64,000 nucleotides of DNA from Caenorhabditis elegans (GCF_000002985.6 NC_003284.9:15562001-15626000), one strand, 5' to 3'. Numbered from the stretch's first letter, positions 36,514 through 52,418 are shown. Numbers and translations are program-made. Notes: a model not told the origin generated them from the sequence alone.

Positions 36514-37384
36514 TTCTCTATAAATGCTATTCAAACCACTTAATATTAAAAAAACCATAAGAAAATTGCAGTTGGTATGAACTTAATGTCTACCTTTTAC
36601 GAACTTTCATAAACGATGAAATGTTTCAATCATTCACATTTTTCATGCGTTCTGTCTCATTCCACAACTTTTCTTTCCTAACTGCCAATCTCATGCAAAT
36701 TGACACTTTTGATTAGTACATTTTTGTCCACTGTTTAGCATAATCCTATTATTCACAAAGTCTCCTCATGTCCACTTTTCCGCTAAGTTTCACATTCAAA
36801 TTAGGTATACATTATCAGTGACCTAGTACTTGTAGTACACACGTGGTGTAAAATGCCCTATAAGCGGTGTTAATTCTCATGTAAGAAGGTGTGCTCTGCT
36901 GATAAGCAATAATCGTTCTTATTTCGAATGAGTTTACCAATTTTCAAATGAAATGAATTGCAAAAAAAAAAGTACTTGTCACGCAATTTTCCGTTTTTGG
37001 GCTTAATTTTTTTTTTGAAGTACATGAAGTTTGAGTTTTTTGTTGGCCACCTTTTTTTGATTGTTTGATAAAATCTAAACATCAATTATCAGTGAACTCA
37101 CTTACCGGACGCGCATTATCAGCATTTCAGCAACAGTTTTCACCATTTAAAAATAAATGGTGAACGTTTTAAAGTTTAAATTGACAGCTTTACAACAGTT
37201 CCGAATTAATCTTGCAGCTGTCATTTTCAGCAAAATTGTCCATCGTTTAATCTGATTTGAAATGTCAAACGTTTTTAGTTTTAATGTTGCCATTAGTTTC
37301 ATTTTTTTCAAAACTAATATTGAGCTCTGACAATGTGAGTTTGAACATTTTTTGAACAGCTCAAATATAAAGATACTCATGTTG

Positions 37385-37539
37385 CACGTGCTATCAAAGT
37401 GTTCCATTTTGGTTAGATACGCAGACTTTTCAACTAATTTCGCATGAATAAGAGTGTGCTGACGTCTCGTTTTCCTGAGAGAAAAATTCCCGCATTTTTT
37501 GTAGATCAAACCGCAATGGGGCAGCCTGACACCACGGGA
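37385..37539. repeat. MITE family B
   Basis: Ends cacgtgctatcaaagtg and cagcctgacaccacg; inside, tgtgctgacgtctcg and cccgcattttttgtagatca match the other copies. Confidence 0.65.
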
Positions 37540-39072
37540 TTTTGATTATTTCCGCAGGGAATAGTGCTATTAGATGTTTGTATTTGAACTATCTATATTT
37601 GTTTGGTTCAGTATATTTTCGTACAATTCTAAAGCTTGTAGAGCTCTACGTTTAATTTTTGGCTCTAATCATAATATAACGATTATCTTATTTTCGATGT
37701 CTCTCTGCTTCATCTCTAGAAAATCGACTCCGCCCATGTACAGGCTCCTCCTCTTTGACCGCTCTCCCCGGCATCCATTTGGCACATTCCGTTTTATTTC
37801 CCCCTTGCCTAGCAGACGTTCCTTCCTTCTTTATGGTTATCGGTAGGTAATAGAAAAAGAAATGAAATAATAGAAGAAAGAAACGGCAACATTTAAGAAA
37901 GAGCCATTTTTTTATTTGCGCTACCGTCTGACCTACCCATCTTTCGTTTCATCAATGCAAACAATGAAAGTGAGTACTTTGCAAAAAACAGCAGACACGT
38001 ATCATCTATCATTTGAGTTGCAGCTAGTACACACTCAAAACGACCTATCAAATGGTTGGCTCAATGCATCATGAAGCTGTCATTTGTCCATTCACACATT
38101 TTACACTATTTTTTGAACTAAAGTGCATGTGAAAGTTTTTGTTAGGCTATCAGGATGATTAGGTTTTAAAGTGATTCATTTTTACAACAGTTGCTATTTA
38201 TTTATAAATGTTTTAGTTTACACTTCTAGAGCATGGGTCATAAGAATTTGACCTCTAACCTAGAGTAATTAATCAATCTATCAAGTTAAATGACGTCAAG
38301 TGATAGGGAGCAAGTGTCTCTACAAGTTGATGATCATGAAGCAGAATTATTTCATTTCAAAAAAAAAATAGGATGAGTGTTCAAATTGAAAATTAGAAAG
38401 GGTATTTTTTATAGGCGAAGGCTTTCGAAATCGTAGTAAACTCGTAGTATATATTTTAGAAAACTACTTTCTAATTCTTTCTTCAAATTTTAAAGCTTCC
38501 ATTTAAATTTTTAGATTTTTCTCTTTTTAGTCCCTTTTAAAACACATATGTTTAATCAATCTCTTACCACAATACGAATATGAAGTTCGCTCTTATCCTT
38601 ATTGCCCTGTGACGTCATCATTTATCAAGAAATGAATAGCATTCTTTTGAGCACACACACACACGTGTGGTTGGTGACCCTGGCCAACAGACATCTGCAT
38701 GTCTGCGCGCGTTCACCCTTCTATTCGTTCTCCCTTCTCATTTTCCCCCCACCATTGCGTGTGTACCCTCTTCGTAGCACCCCACCTCCCCCCACCGCTC
38801 TCTGAGTCTCTAGCCGCCATTTTTGAATCATCAACAAAGTCGGGTGGTAAATTTCAATATCTGTGAGAGGGGATGGGCTACTGGTTTTTGCATTTACTTT
38901 TTGCCTTTTAACTTATATATCCTCGTTTCATTCGTATTTCGACGTAGCCCCGTATTTCCGATACGATTAGCTTGTTTATTTCATTTATTCCTTGCAATCT
39001 GTTTTTTTTGTTTCTCTATGATCCCTTATATTACATTTTTTATGTTTTCTACCAAAATATTTCCAGGGTACT

Positions 39073-41324
39073 ATGTCCGCTGCAGTGGAGCTTCAGCCGT
39101 TAAACGAGGCGAAGAAGGTCGAGGATGCCGAAGTCGAGGAAGAAACCCCGGAGCCGGAGGACAAGGGAAACCTTGTTTTCTACATTATCTTGCTCCATGG
39201 TATCGGAACTCTTATGCCGTGGAACATGCTTATCACCATCTCCTATGACGTGAGTTTTGGGTAGGGTGCATAAAAAGTTTGAACGCCATAGCGGTCTTAT
39301 TGATCATTTGTACTTTAAAACCAAATTAATAGTTGACAGACTGAAAAAATGCTCCTCAAGCTCTACGAATCTAGAAATTGGGAACCAAATCCACTGGTGC
39401 TTTAGTCGAGCTACAGAAATGTTTTATCATATTAATCTACATACATTTTTTTAAAACAAATACGTAGTTATTGAATTGTGGTTAAGGAACAACTTGAATT
39501 ATAAATTAAACTTCCAAAAAATAATAGGATAAGATTTTAATCCTAATTTCTGAACATTTCCAGTACTTCGAATCGTACAAAATGCTCGCCAACTCAACAA
39601 TCGACATGGACACCGGAAAAGTGACCGGAGACCCGACGGTCTATTCATCCAACTTCCAAAGCTTCCAAACAATCGCTTCCCAAGTGCCGAACCTTCTTCT
39701 CAATCTTCTCAACATCTTCATTGTCGTCAAGTAAGGTCATCGTCGCTTATCAGCGCTGCCAACTTGTGGCATGCGAGATAAGTGCCAGAGGTCGACAGAA
39801 AATGATGAATTGATGCGCCGGCGTTCGCAACAAAAAAAATGTGACACGCGGGAGAAGGTGTCGATTGGTTTCTTTAAGATCTACGAATTAGATTGAGAAG
39901 TTGGTATAATTATTGAAGGGGGTGTCTGAAGAAAAAGTGATCAAATATTTTTTGAAAGCGTGGTCAATAAGGTAACATCAATAAAAGTTTTGAAGTTAAT
40001 TCTTGAATTGAATTGCTCCAAAATCTGAGAAATGATCCTGCCACAGTACGAACTTTCATAATGCTGGTCTAAAAAACAAGTCACAATTAATTCAAAACTT
40101 TTTTTTAAATTCCAAATATGCATCTTCAATTTTCAGGGGAGGACTTGCTGGCCGCATCACTGTCGGACTCTCCATCGTAGCTGTCTGTGTGATCACTACT
40201 ATGATCTTCATCTACGTCGAAACCTCCACATGTGAGTGATAAGGACACGTGAACTTTTTTTTGCAGATCATCAAACATCGATATCTTCTTTTTTTCAACT
40301 AATCTACATACTTCCAGGGCTCACTGGATTTTTCACTCTTACCATCATCACAATCATCGTGTTGAACGGAGCAAATGGAGTCTATCAAAACAGTATCTTC
40401 GGCCTCGCTTCTGAACTTCCATTCAAGTACACCAATGCTGTCATCATTGGAAATAACTTGTGCGGAACATTCGTTACCTTGCTCAGTATGTCAACCAAGG
40501 CTGTCACTCGCAACATCCTGGATAGATCATTCGCCTACTTTTCAATTGCGTTGATCACATTGGTCTTCTGCTTCATCTCGTTCCACATCCTTAAGAAGCA
40601 ACGCTTCTACCAGTTTTACAGCACACGTGCCGAAAGACAACGCGCCAAGAATGAGGAAGCAGCTGACAACGAAGGAAAGATGGCAAACTACATTGCGACC
40701 TTCAAAGAGGCTTTCCCACAACTTATTAATGTATTTTTGGTGTTTTTCGTCACGCTTTCAATCTTCCCTGGAGTCATGATGTACGTTAAGGATGAGAAGA
40801 AAGGAGGAACCTACGATTTCCCATTGCCACGTGAGTTTATCACCAAGCTGGTAAATTTAAAAAAAAAATTAAATTTTAGAGAACTACTTCATGGATGTTA
40901 CCACATTCCTTCAATTCAACGTGTTTGCCTTCATCGGATCAATCGTCGCCGGGAGAAAGCAATGGGTAAGTGCCTCTGAAAGTTGACAGAAATTAAGTCT
41001 TTATTACAGCCCGCCCCGAACAAGCTCTGGATCCCAGTCTACCTCCGTCTCCTCTACATCCCATTCTTCATCTTCTGCAACTACCTCCCTGAGACCCGCA
41101 CACTCCCGGTCTTCTTCGAATCCACGTGGCTTTTCATCATTGTGGCCGCATCGATGAGCTTCGGAAGTGGATACTTCTCAGGACTCTCCATGATGTACAC
41201 TTCAAAGACTGTCGATCCATCAAAGGCTCAGGTGGCTGGAATGATGGCTGGATTTTTCCTCATTTCAGGAATCGTCTCAGGTCTCATTTTCACTATGGTC
41301 ATCAAGTTTGTCGTCACTGCCTAA
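39073..41324 (+). CDS. ent-2: Equilibrative nucleoside transporter
   Basis: SLC29-type membrane carrier that moves nucleosides down their gradient. Exons: 39073-39249, 39564-39730, 40137-40231, 40318-40830, 40880-40965, 41010-41324; 450 residues, phases agree. After an acidic, Glu-rich cytosolic head come eleven or so hydrophobic segments. Family marks are LHGIGTLMPWNM in TM1, the GANGVYQNSIFGLAS stretch, the large Lys/Arg-rich central loop (KKQRFYQFYSTR...), a PGVMMY segment and GYFSGLSMMYTSK near the C-terminus. ENT proteins are typically about 450 residues, with this loop between TM6 and TM7. The call to ent-2 and not another worm ENT paralogue rests on neighbouring genes I recall from cosmid K09A9. 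Confidence 0.9.
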
Positions 41325-41667
41325 ATTTTTCAAAAACTTCTAACATTAAAGACACCTCATTAGCGCAATCAATGCTCTAACCAAAAATTCTTGCATAACA
41401 AGAACATTGCATTGTATCTTATTTTTTACTAACCCAATTATCTTCCCTTCAAGGTTTCAAAATATTAATATCGTTAATTTCAAGTGCACTTACTATTAGT
41501 TTTCCTTTTTTCTATCCTTTAAATACCACTTTGTATTTCCCAAATACCTCAATCTATTAGTTGTTTCGTTGTTTTTCTTCTCTTCCTTCCTCAAGTATTA
41601 TCGCAGCTCCATCTCGTTGTTTTTTTTCTTTATTCTGTTGCAATTTTTACGACTATCCCTTTTTGTG

Positions 41668-41673
41668 AATAAA
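41668..41673 (+). promoter_or_regulatory. ent-2: Poly(A) signal of ent-2
   Basis: AATAAA lies 344 nt after the stop codon, in T- and C-rich 3' UTR sequence. Confidence 0.6.
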
Positions 41674-41699
41674 GAATGCTTGTTAAGGTTAACATTGTA

Positions 41700-43282
41700 A
41701 AAAGCTGTAATATATGTTTTCAAGTTTTGGTAGTTTATGTAAGATCTCCACAAAATTATAAATTATTTGGTTAATACTATTTTTGAGTAATTATAAATGA
41801 TTGTGGTATTAATTTGTAAGCCTATCCAGGTGCTGTTTTTTGAGCTTATTATACATAGTTTCTAGAATTCAATCGTTTTCCAATTCTTGTTGTTCACAAC
41901 ATCTATGAAAAATTAAGATCTCATAAAGATTACAAGAAAGTTTAGGCTATGCCTAAGCGCTTCAATTGCACTGGTGAAGCGAAATGTGCTTACGCAAATT
42001 TTCAAATTTCTGACAGTTTACTAATTTAGGTGAGTAACTAGAATCAGGGGTGGGCGGCAATTGCCTTTCGGCAAATTGAATTGTCGACAAATTGCGGGGT
42101 TGCCGATTTGCCTGAAATTTTCATTTTCGGCAAGTTGCCGATTTGCCGTTTGCCGAATATCAGATTTCCCGGAAATTTTTAGAGGGACTTTTTATAGAAC
42201 GGAAACTCTTAAAACCGTTTTTTTTTGAATTTTTTCCGTTTTGTCTACATATTTTCATAGAATTTGCTTACTTTTCGAAATAGATGTAGGAATATTCATA
42301 GGATGCGTAAAATTTTGTCATTTGAAATTGGAATTCTAAAATTTCCAAAAAAATAAGTGCGAAACCACAATTTGCAGAAATTTTTTGGCAAGTTTCTTTT
42401 TTTCCAGCAAATTTGGCGAATCGGCAATTTGCCGATTAGCCGATTTGCCGGAAATCTGCAATTCCTGCAATCTGCCGATTTGCCGATTTGCCGGAAACAA
42501 TCGTTTGCTGCCCACCCGTGACTAGAATCCCATTTCAGCCACGGATTACTCTGTCATTAGAAAAATTTACGCACACTTGAAAACACATTTGACTATTACT
42601 GGTGATGTTAACTTTGAAGATTGAGCACTTCATGCTTCAATGAATAGTTTTTTTAAATATTATATGTACAATTGAATTTTGCTGAAAAATGATTAAACAA
42701 AAAAAATAAATTTTGAAAAAGTTTTCTGAAATCATAGGTTCATAAAACTAACAACAGAGAACTATTTATAAGGAAAAGTGACAAAAATGACAAAAATCGT
42801 TAGTTTTTTTGATTTTCAAAGCACAATTATAGCACTTAATGGGGTGGGATCATATAGATGTTTCTTATCACACAAGGAATGGGGGAAAAATGTTCAAAAC
42901 GGTTTTTGACAGAAAAAATCTACTAAATATGCAGTTGGTTGGGTGAGCGAAAGTGTTATATTATGAACGGTTCACAGTTCGATGATGATAGTGAGTAATG
43001 GGTGGGGGACTGAAAAAGACTGGGAATTGGTAAGTAAAAGTGACACAAAGTTCTGAATTTCAGAGTAGTTTTATAGTGATTACAAGTTTAGATTTTGACA
43101 GGCAACTAGAATTTGGAAACAAGAAACCATACCACCCAATGTTGATTCTTCTGGCATTTTAATGATAATGGGTGACAAGCTCTCACATACAGATAGACGG
43201 ATTAGAAAGTAATAATTTAAAAAAATACATTAAAATCAATTGGGAATGATTTGAGGGGAAGAAGGGACTTTGCACACATCAA
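41700..43282. other. Intergenic, ent-2 to rab-14
   Basis: Tail-to-tail spacer. It contains a TTGCCG-family element (42047-42520) and otherwise AT-rich sequence without signals I can name; the rab-14 3' UTR must lie below 43283 (candidate ATTAAA on the minus strand near 43160). Confidence 0.45.
42047..42520. repeat. TTGCCG-family element
   Basis: Ends aggggtgggcggcaa and tttgctgcccacccgt are inverted. The body has many ttgccgatttgccg words on both strands around an AT-rich centre (ttttttgaattttttccg). It is nearly collinear with 49040-49535. Confidence 0.8.
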
Positions 43283-45971
<2,689 letters not shown>

Positions 45972-48219
45972 ATGGCTCGTACAAAATGCAAAACCAAAAC
46001 CGTAGCCAATCCTAGAACTGGAGTCAGAAAAACCGCAAAAGATCTTTCTGAACCAGTTCGTCAGGATGCCGTTTCAAGAAGGAGGCCCACAACTCTTCCT
46101 TTTGTTGGAAATACCTCAAGTCGTCCAAGGGTGTTTTACGATGTTCTAGCCAAGAAGAATGTCGTCTTCCCAAATGTCAAAGCAGAGTACCACTATAGAG
46201 TTCGCAATGCTCCGAAGATTGATCCAAAGAATTTTGGCACGACGCTTCCAATCTGCTATTCTTCAATCGGACCTGCAAAAACACTTGAACTTCGTCCACT
46301 GGGTCGTCTACCCCCGCACATCATCAAAGCGTTGAATGATCACTACGTGCAACTGACACGTGGATCTATGGTTCCGGCTGCGGATCTATATAACAATGGA
46401 GATCATCCAGCAGAACAACGCATACCAACAATGTTGAATGAGAATGAGTACTTGCGTTTGATCCAGGAACTCGAGGAAGAGGAGAAGTCGAAGCAGTTTT
46501 CAGCTACATCCAGCTCCGCACCACATGTGAACCCATATAGTGCCCAACACTTGGTGAGTTGAAATTAAAATTTGAAATCTTCTCATTCAAAAGAATCAAT
46601 GTTAAGGTTAACGGTGAAATTATCGGAATCTTTGTCATTTATGGAACTGGTCTTGTTACTCGCGCTGTTTGCTCACAAACTCGCGAAATGTTTACCGCTC
46701 ACGTGCTTCCTGAATGGAAAGCGTCGAAAGTGATTGACGTCATTCGACGACTTCAAATCCCCACCGACATCTCATCCATGACCGCTGATGAAATCCGTTT
46801 AAGGTGAGTCAAAAAAAATGCTCATATGATGAAACAAAGGGGGGATTATGAAATCATTTAAAAAGTAAAAGTCAGAATCGGGACGCTGACGTCATAAAGT
46901 CAGAAAGTTGATACAATCTTTGAATAATTCAGCGAACTCTGCATATCAAAGAGAATGGAAATTATCAAGAGTAACGACAGATACATTCTTATGAATCCGT
47001 GCGAATCGGCTACAATTCACTCCTACGCCACCGAGCGTCTTGATGAAATAACTGAAAACGACGTGATGAGTATCTACCAAAAGGTTGTGGAGATTGTTCG
47101 ATTTTGTCATTCGAGAAAAGTGATTCTCCAAAACTTCAAGCCTAGAAGCTTCTACCTAAAGAAAGATGCACATAACAAATGGGTTGTTCGTCCGTGCTTC
47201 CTTCAAGACATGAGCTGTGAGGAAGATCAGTCCGAAGCGCAATTTACTCGTAGATCAGTTTGCGTTCCATTCATGGCTCCGGAGGTTTGCAGTTCAAATA
47301 TTGTTCCACATTAAAAAACATAAAATTTCAGATGCTCACTGCCGAGTCGAGAACACATCATAGCTATAGCACCGAGCTTTGGGGACTTGGTGTCTTACTG
47401 TACATATTGCTAACTGGAAAGTATCCATTCCATGAGAATAGTATGCCACTGTTGTTCCGTACCATCAAATTCAAACAACATCGCTGGCCGTTTAATTTTA
47501 TATCCTCCAAAAGTAGGTCAAAGTGAAAAAATTGAAATGGTTTAAACTCCGCGCCTATTTTAGGTAGAAACATTGTGAACATGCTGCTAAAAAAAGCACC
47601 AGCAACCCGAATGAATCTCGAAGATCTGTGGAATCAAGTGAATGGAGATTTCCCGGAAATTAGATGTCGTTCCAACATAATCCTGAAGAAACAGGATATG
47701 ATTGTGAAGATGGACCTGTTCGAGATGTACTACAACACCTATAAAGATCGACTTCTTCCGAAAAACGTACTCCCAATGTATGAAGAAATGAAGGCTTGCA
47801 GAAATGATTCAACAATTCTCACCGAAATGGCAAAGAGAGATTTTCGCTCAATTCAAGAGCAGATGAAACGTCGAATTGAAACGAAACCAACTGAATATCA
47901 AACATTAGTGATGCAAGTTCGCCTGCAACAGATCAACCAACTATTCTTCGAGAAGGAAGTAAGCCAAGCCCAAAAGCAACATCGTGCTCCAAGACTGGTC
48001 CAACTGAAATGCAGTGATATATCGAAAGAGCTACTGCTTCCCGGTGACATTTACCCAATTAGCGAACATTATCACCCAAGCCAGCAGCCAGTTGATAAAG
48101 TCGTCTACAAGCTTCTGTCCGACGCCAATTCGCTGGCGTTTCCAACTGTTATGAAAGGGACCGTTCCGAAATCATATCCACCTCCGGTGTTCAAGGGACT
48201 TGACATATCGCCCTCCTAA
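45972..48219 (+). CDS. nipi-3: Tribbles-type pseudokinase
   Basis: Tribbles homologue needed for development and epidermal immune responses; known to restrain the C/EBP factor CEBP-1. Exons: 45972-46553, 46607-46803, 46933-47284, 47332-47512, 47564-48219; 655 residues. The first 190 residues are a basic, low-complexity head. The kinase-like core follows (about 195-470): TREMFTAHVLP, YQKVVEIVRFCHSRKVILQ, MAPE as the APE motif, STELWGLGVLLYILLTGKYPF. The catalytic loop HRD is replaced (ILQNFKPRSFYL) and DFG is missing (LQDMS), so it should not be an active kinase. A 190-residue helical C-terminus holds no motif I recognise as the COP1 site. The intron 46554-46606 uses a GTTAAG acceptor; if retained it stops at once. 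Poly(A) signal AATAAA at 48604. Confidence 0.93.
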
Positions 48220-48603
48220 ATAGAACATGTAAATAGATAGCTAGCTTTCTTTATGTACTTTCCAACTTTCTGTATGTTCTCTCGCATCCTTGTAATTAAC
48301 TCGTCAGAAATTCTTATTCTACCAACTTTCAAAATTCCGAATATTTTAGAAAATCTGTAATGTAATTCAAGGTCGACAAACTACCTCTATGGGTGTTTTA
48401 TTTATCATCATGTCTGTTTTTTGTTTCAATCTCCAACTTCATGTAACTACTCTTATCTCATATAAGGTCTGCCAATGTGTATTCCTCCCTGTCTCCTCCC
48501 AGTCAGCATTCAAACTTTCGCAAGAAGTTTCGATACTGTAGCACTGCTATAATATACATATTCACAAAACTCTTTTACAAAACCGATAAGCCTGTGAATT
48601 ATC

Positions 48604-48609
48604 AATAAA
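48604..48609 (+). promoter_or_regulatory. nipi-3: Poly(A) signal of nipi-3
   Basis: AATAAA 385 nt downstream of the stop, after C/T-rich 3' UTR sequence. Confidence 0.55.
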
Positions 48610-48619
48610 CATTGGGTCA

Positions 48620-50018
48620 CAAACGACGAAATAGAATTGCATTCGAGATAAGAACTTTATCATTGAAAAGTGAGCAGAATTCATTGCAAGCAGAAAGTTC
48701 GATTTCGCAACAGACACGTCTCACGTGCAAGTTGGTAATTTGAAAAAGTCATGCAACATTGGAAATTGAAAATAAAAATGAAAGTTGTTGACTGCTAGAA
48801 TTAGAAATCATGGGCACTGTTTACGAGAAATATAGAAAGGGTTTTTTGGATTAATGAGGGTACCTAGGTAACTTTTTTTCCGTTTCAAGAAATTGAACAT
48901 TTTCAGTAGTACAAGTTACAAGATAACTTAGCTAGCAATTTTAAAAATTTGAATTGTCTAGCTTAAAGCATACTTGCGGAATTCTGAATCATTTAGACGG
49001 CACATGTTCAAAAATAGATCATTTTGGGTCTGGAAGGAAATGTACAAATTTGGCAAATAGGCAATTTGCCGGTTTGCCGATTTGCCGGAAATTTTCAATT
49101 TCGGCAAGTTGCCGATTTGCCGTTTGCCGGATATCAAATTTGCCAGAAATTTTAATGGTATTTTTTGTAAGACGGAAAAACTTAAAACTGTGTCTTTTTT
49201 GAATTTTTTTAGTTTTGTCTGCATATTTTCTTAGAAACTGCTTACTTTTCAAAAAATAATAATTCAAAATAGAATAATATTTATAGGATGCGTACAATTT
49301 TGCTATTTGAAATTGTAATTCTAAAATTTCCAAAAAAGTTAGTGCGAAATTACAATTTGCCGAAAATTGTTCGTCAAATTGCTTTTTTTCCGGCAAATTC
49401 GGCAAATTGACAATTTGCCGGTTTGCCGATATGTTGAAAATTTCAATTCTGGCAATTTGCCGATTTGCCGGAAATTTCAATTCTGGCAATTTGCCGATTT
49501 GCCCATTTGCCGGAAACGATTGTCGCCCACCCCTTAAATGTAGTCACAAAGCAAACCAACTTTTATAAATACAGTGTCGGCCAAAAATATGTGCGTTTTT
49601 GGTTTTTCAGTGTTTTTTTCAATCAAAATTAGTATATATAACTCTGAAAATGAAAATTTCGGAAAAAAGCTTAACTAACAAGCTGTTGCTCTCACTTTTT
49701 TCTACACACTGAAATATTTTTCGAAGCATCAAAAAAATAATGGCATTACATACAGCGCCCGAGATCTCGTCAAAATTTAATTCATCAAAAAGTAATTTGA
49801 TATTATAAATTCATTATTTTTATGGTTAACATTCAAAATAATTTTTAAAGGATAATAAAATAAAGGTGAAAATAGGTGATATTTAAACAAAACACAGGAT
49901 GAATGATGAAGAGATACGAAGAAAACAATGCAATTCCTGAAACAGTTGAATCGGGTGGAGATGTGACATGGTGCAACAGAGATGGCAATATAAAGCTTTG
50001 AACAACCACAATTGTTAT
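48620..50018. other. Intergenic, nipi-3 to unrecognised gene
   Basis: Tail-to-tail spacer. A TTGCCG-family element fills 49040-49535. 49550-50018 is plain AT-rich sequence. Confidence 0.5.
49040..49535. repeat. TTGCCG-family element
   Basis: Words ggtttgccgatttgccgg and ccggcaaattcggcaaatt on both strands; the right end ttgtcgcccacccc matches the end of the 42047 element. The centre (cttaaaactgtgtctttttt, atagaataatatttatagg) matches the same copy, so the two descend from one element. Confidence 0.75.
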
Positions 50019-50024
50019 TTTATT
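50019..50024 (-). promoter_or_regulatory. Poly(A) signal of the 50133-51760 gene
   Basis: AATAAA on the minus strand, 109 nt after the stop codon. Confidence 0.55.
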
Positions 50025-50132
50025 AAAGCGGTGAATGAACTTTCATTTTATGCCTAAGAAATGAAATGGAATGGGAACAAATATTTTTTTTTGTTTCGAA
50101 ACTTGTTTTGAGAACATTCAAGCTAAAGACAG

Positions 50133-51760
50133 TCAATGCTTACGCTTGGCTGAAAAAGAATGGGAGGAGGAGGAGGACGAAGCCTCGTCTCGGTCCTTGA
50201 CTTTGTGCTTGCGTTCGCGACGCTCGTCTTCCTCATCCTTATCGCGACCTTTATCCTTTTTCAAGTACTTTGAGCTGTGCTTCCCATCGTCCGAACGGTT
50301 CTTGGCCTTTTCCTTTTCCAATAGACTACGCAATTTTGCATTTTCCTTTTCCGCTTCTTCAAGTTTTTCCTGGAGTCTTCGAATGTTTCTGTCATCCGAT
50401 GACAAAGCCGACTTGGTGCCCAAGCACTTGCGAGCCTTTTCCCAAGCGCCACCAAACGATTCCTTCAAAACCTGCAGTTGAGTGACAGTTTCCGCGTCCT
50501 TCTCCTGAATGTCGTTTGCCAGTGTCTCTATCTCTTTGACAACTCCATCTAGCTCTTCGCCAATTTCTTTATCGTTATAAATATTGAACATTGCAGTGAG
50601 CTTCTGCTGTTGAATGCGTTTCTTGAACAACATCTCTCTATTATCGATACCAGCCAGGTCCATGTTCCAGATTTTTCTGAGAGTGTCGATCGGCTTCACG
50701 TAGTCCTGACTTTCAATGCCATCGATGTTGACCTTCGACATTTTGAATGTTTTTTCGAAGCTATGTGGTTGGAGGCTAGCGTCTACGGTGAAATCGTTCA
50801 TCTCCTCTTCAAGTCGCTGATGCATAACATCTAGCTTTTCATTTGCAGCGGCCTCTACTCTGAAGAAAAATATTTGAATAAAAGTTGAAATGAAAATCAA
50901 CTCACTCTTTCTCACAAACTTCACATCTAATTCCAACTGGATTCACTACGCGTTCGCGAGTCTTGTTGTTGAGAAAACTAGCAACTTGAATGGACGTTTT
51001 CTTGATATCTGAAACAAAAAATTGTTTGGTTTTTTTTATACATAAATCTATCAATACTAACGAGTGCATGCATGCTTCTCATCAATGACTCCGCCGTAAC
51101 GAAGTGGACGTCGCTGAGTGATTCTTTGAAGAATCAAGCCAAGCTTCGGATAATGGGCCAGAAGCTGGTAAATCTCCCCTCTCTCGTCAAGGCCGCGCTG
51201 ATGAGCCAGTGCCGAATAGTTCTGGAACTCTTCCTTGAGCACAGTCATAATGTGGCTGTAGCCTGGACGTTGATTCAGCTGGAATTCCTGATCATTAATT
51301 ATATATAAAACCAATTCTGAAACTAGCTCACCTTCTCCGTCTTGACAAAACTAAGATCCTTGATTGCCTGATGAACATCGGTGAGGTCGGCAAGCGGCTT
51401 CACAACTGTGTATCTCTCGTATGCCATGAACTTGGCCATTTCTTCGGCAACAGCACGAGCACGCTTATGTGACGGTGGAATTCTCACGAACATCCCTTTG
51501 GCACGGGCTTTGCAAGCCAGCTCGTAGAGACGTTGTTCAGTGGCAACCATAATGATTTTCTGAAAAATTCTTGTTGTCTCGGTAAAATTTAAATTTGAAA
51601 ATATTTATTTTTAATTAGAGGAAGAGCCGGATACATTTTCTGGACAGTTTTGTCAGATATAATTTTAGTTCAAGAAAATTTAAAGTTTTACCTTTTCGGT
51701 TGAACTTGGCGCGTTTGATCCGCTAGACGATGACGGACCGGCATTTGGTGCCGGCTTCAT
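50133..51760 (-). CDS. Unrecognised 450-residue charged, coiled-coil protein
   Basis: Minus-strand exons 51760-51692, 51559-51332, 51287-51062, 51008-50906, 50859-50133 join in phase to 450 residues. The head is low complexity (Pro/Ser/Ala). Residues about 25-175 are a well-folded looking region with ATEQRLYELACKARAKGM, RIPPSHKRARAV and RRPLRYGGVID. A CEVCEK pair then precedes a predicted coiled coil (EKLDVMHQRLEEEM). A second helical stretch (RRLQEKLEEAEKENAKL) leads into a Lys/Glu/Arg/Asp-rich tail with a Ser run, ending KRKH, as in many nuclear RNA-associated proteins. I cannot name the family. The gene lies 659 bp downstream of erv-46 on the same strand, too far for a typical worm operon; 51960-52030 upstream is GC-rich and promoter-like. 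Confidence 0.85.
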
Positions 51761-52418
51761 TTTTTGTTGTTTGTGATTTTTGGAAGATAACCTGGAAAAA
51801 TATAGTTTATCATTCAAAATATTACACCTATAAGTTTTAAGAAAACACCAAACAAGCAAAAAAGAAAGTTAAGACAAAAAATAGCACAAAACCCTAAATC
51901 ATCACCGGAAATCCTAAAAAATCTTAATAGAAAGAAAGAAAGGGGCACATATATTCAAATGAAAAAACCGCGCGCGCGACCGCAACGCGCCTGAAGGGTG
52001 TCTGTGGGGCACCCTCTTTGTCGAGTGGTGTGTTGAGAGGAAAGGTGGGAAGGCGAAGTGATGCGCATATAAAACATATGACTACAGCGGCTTGATTATT
52101 GATATTTAAGCCGTTGATGTAGTCACTAGAGAAGAAAAGATTATGAAAAAAATGAGAGAGGACATCTTGATTTTTGAAAAAAAAATAGAACGATTATTAA
52201 CGAAAAAACCAAAATTCGCGTGGAAAAGTGATTTAAAAAATCATGACAACGTCTTGTATTTTTTATAGAAAACCGTTCTGAACTGAAAAATGCTACAATT
52301 AAAATAGAATAAATTAATAGTTCCAATGGAGTAAAAAATGTAACAAAGCCAGATAAATACTAAACAGAACAAGCTAAAGACCTGTGGCAACCCGATTTCC
52401 AAAATAAATAGAACATGA

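Larger units (their letters stand above)
35709..39072. other. Intergenic, ending in the ent-2 upstream region
   Basis: No supported gene. It contains a degenerate family-A fragment (36343-36513) and a family-B copy (37385-37539). 38640-38820 is CT- and CA-rich with cacccc words and resembles the promoter composition seen before other genes here. A TTTCCAG acceptor at 39066 precedes the ent-2 ATG by 6 nt. Confidence 0.45.
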
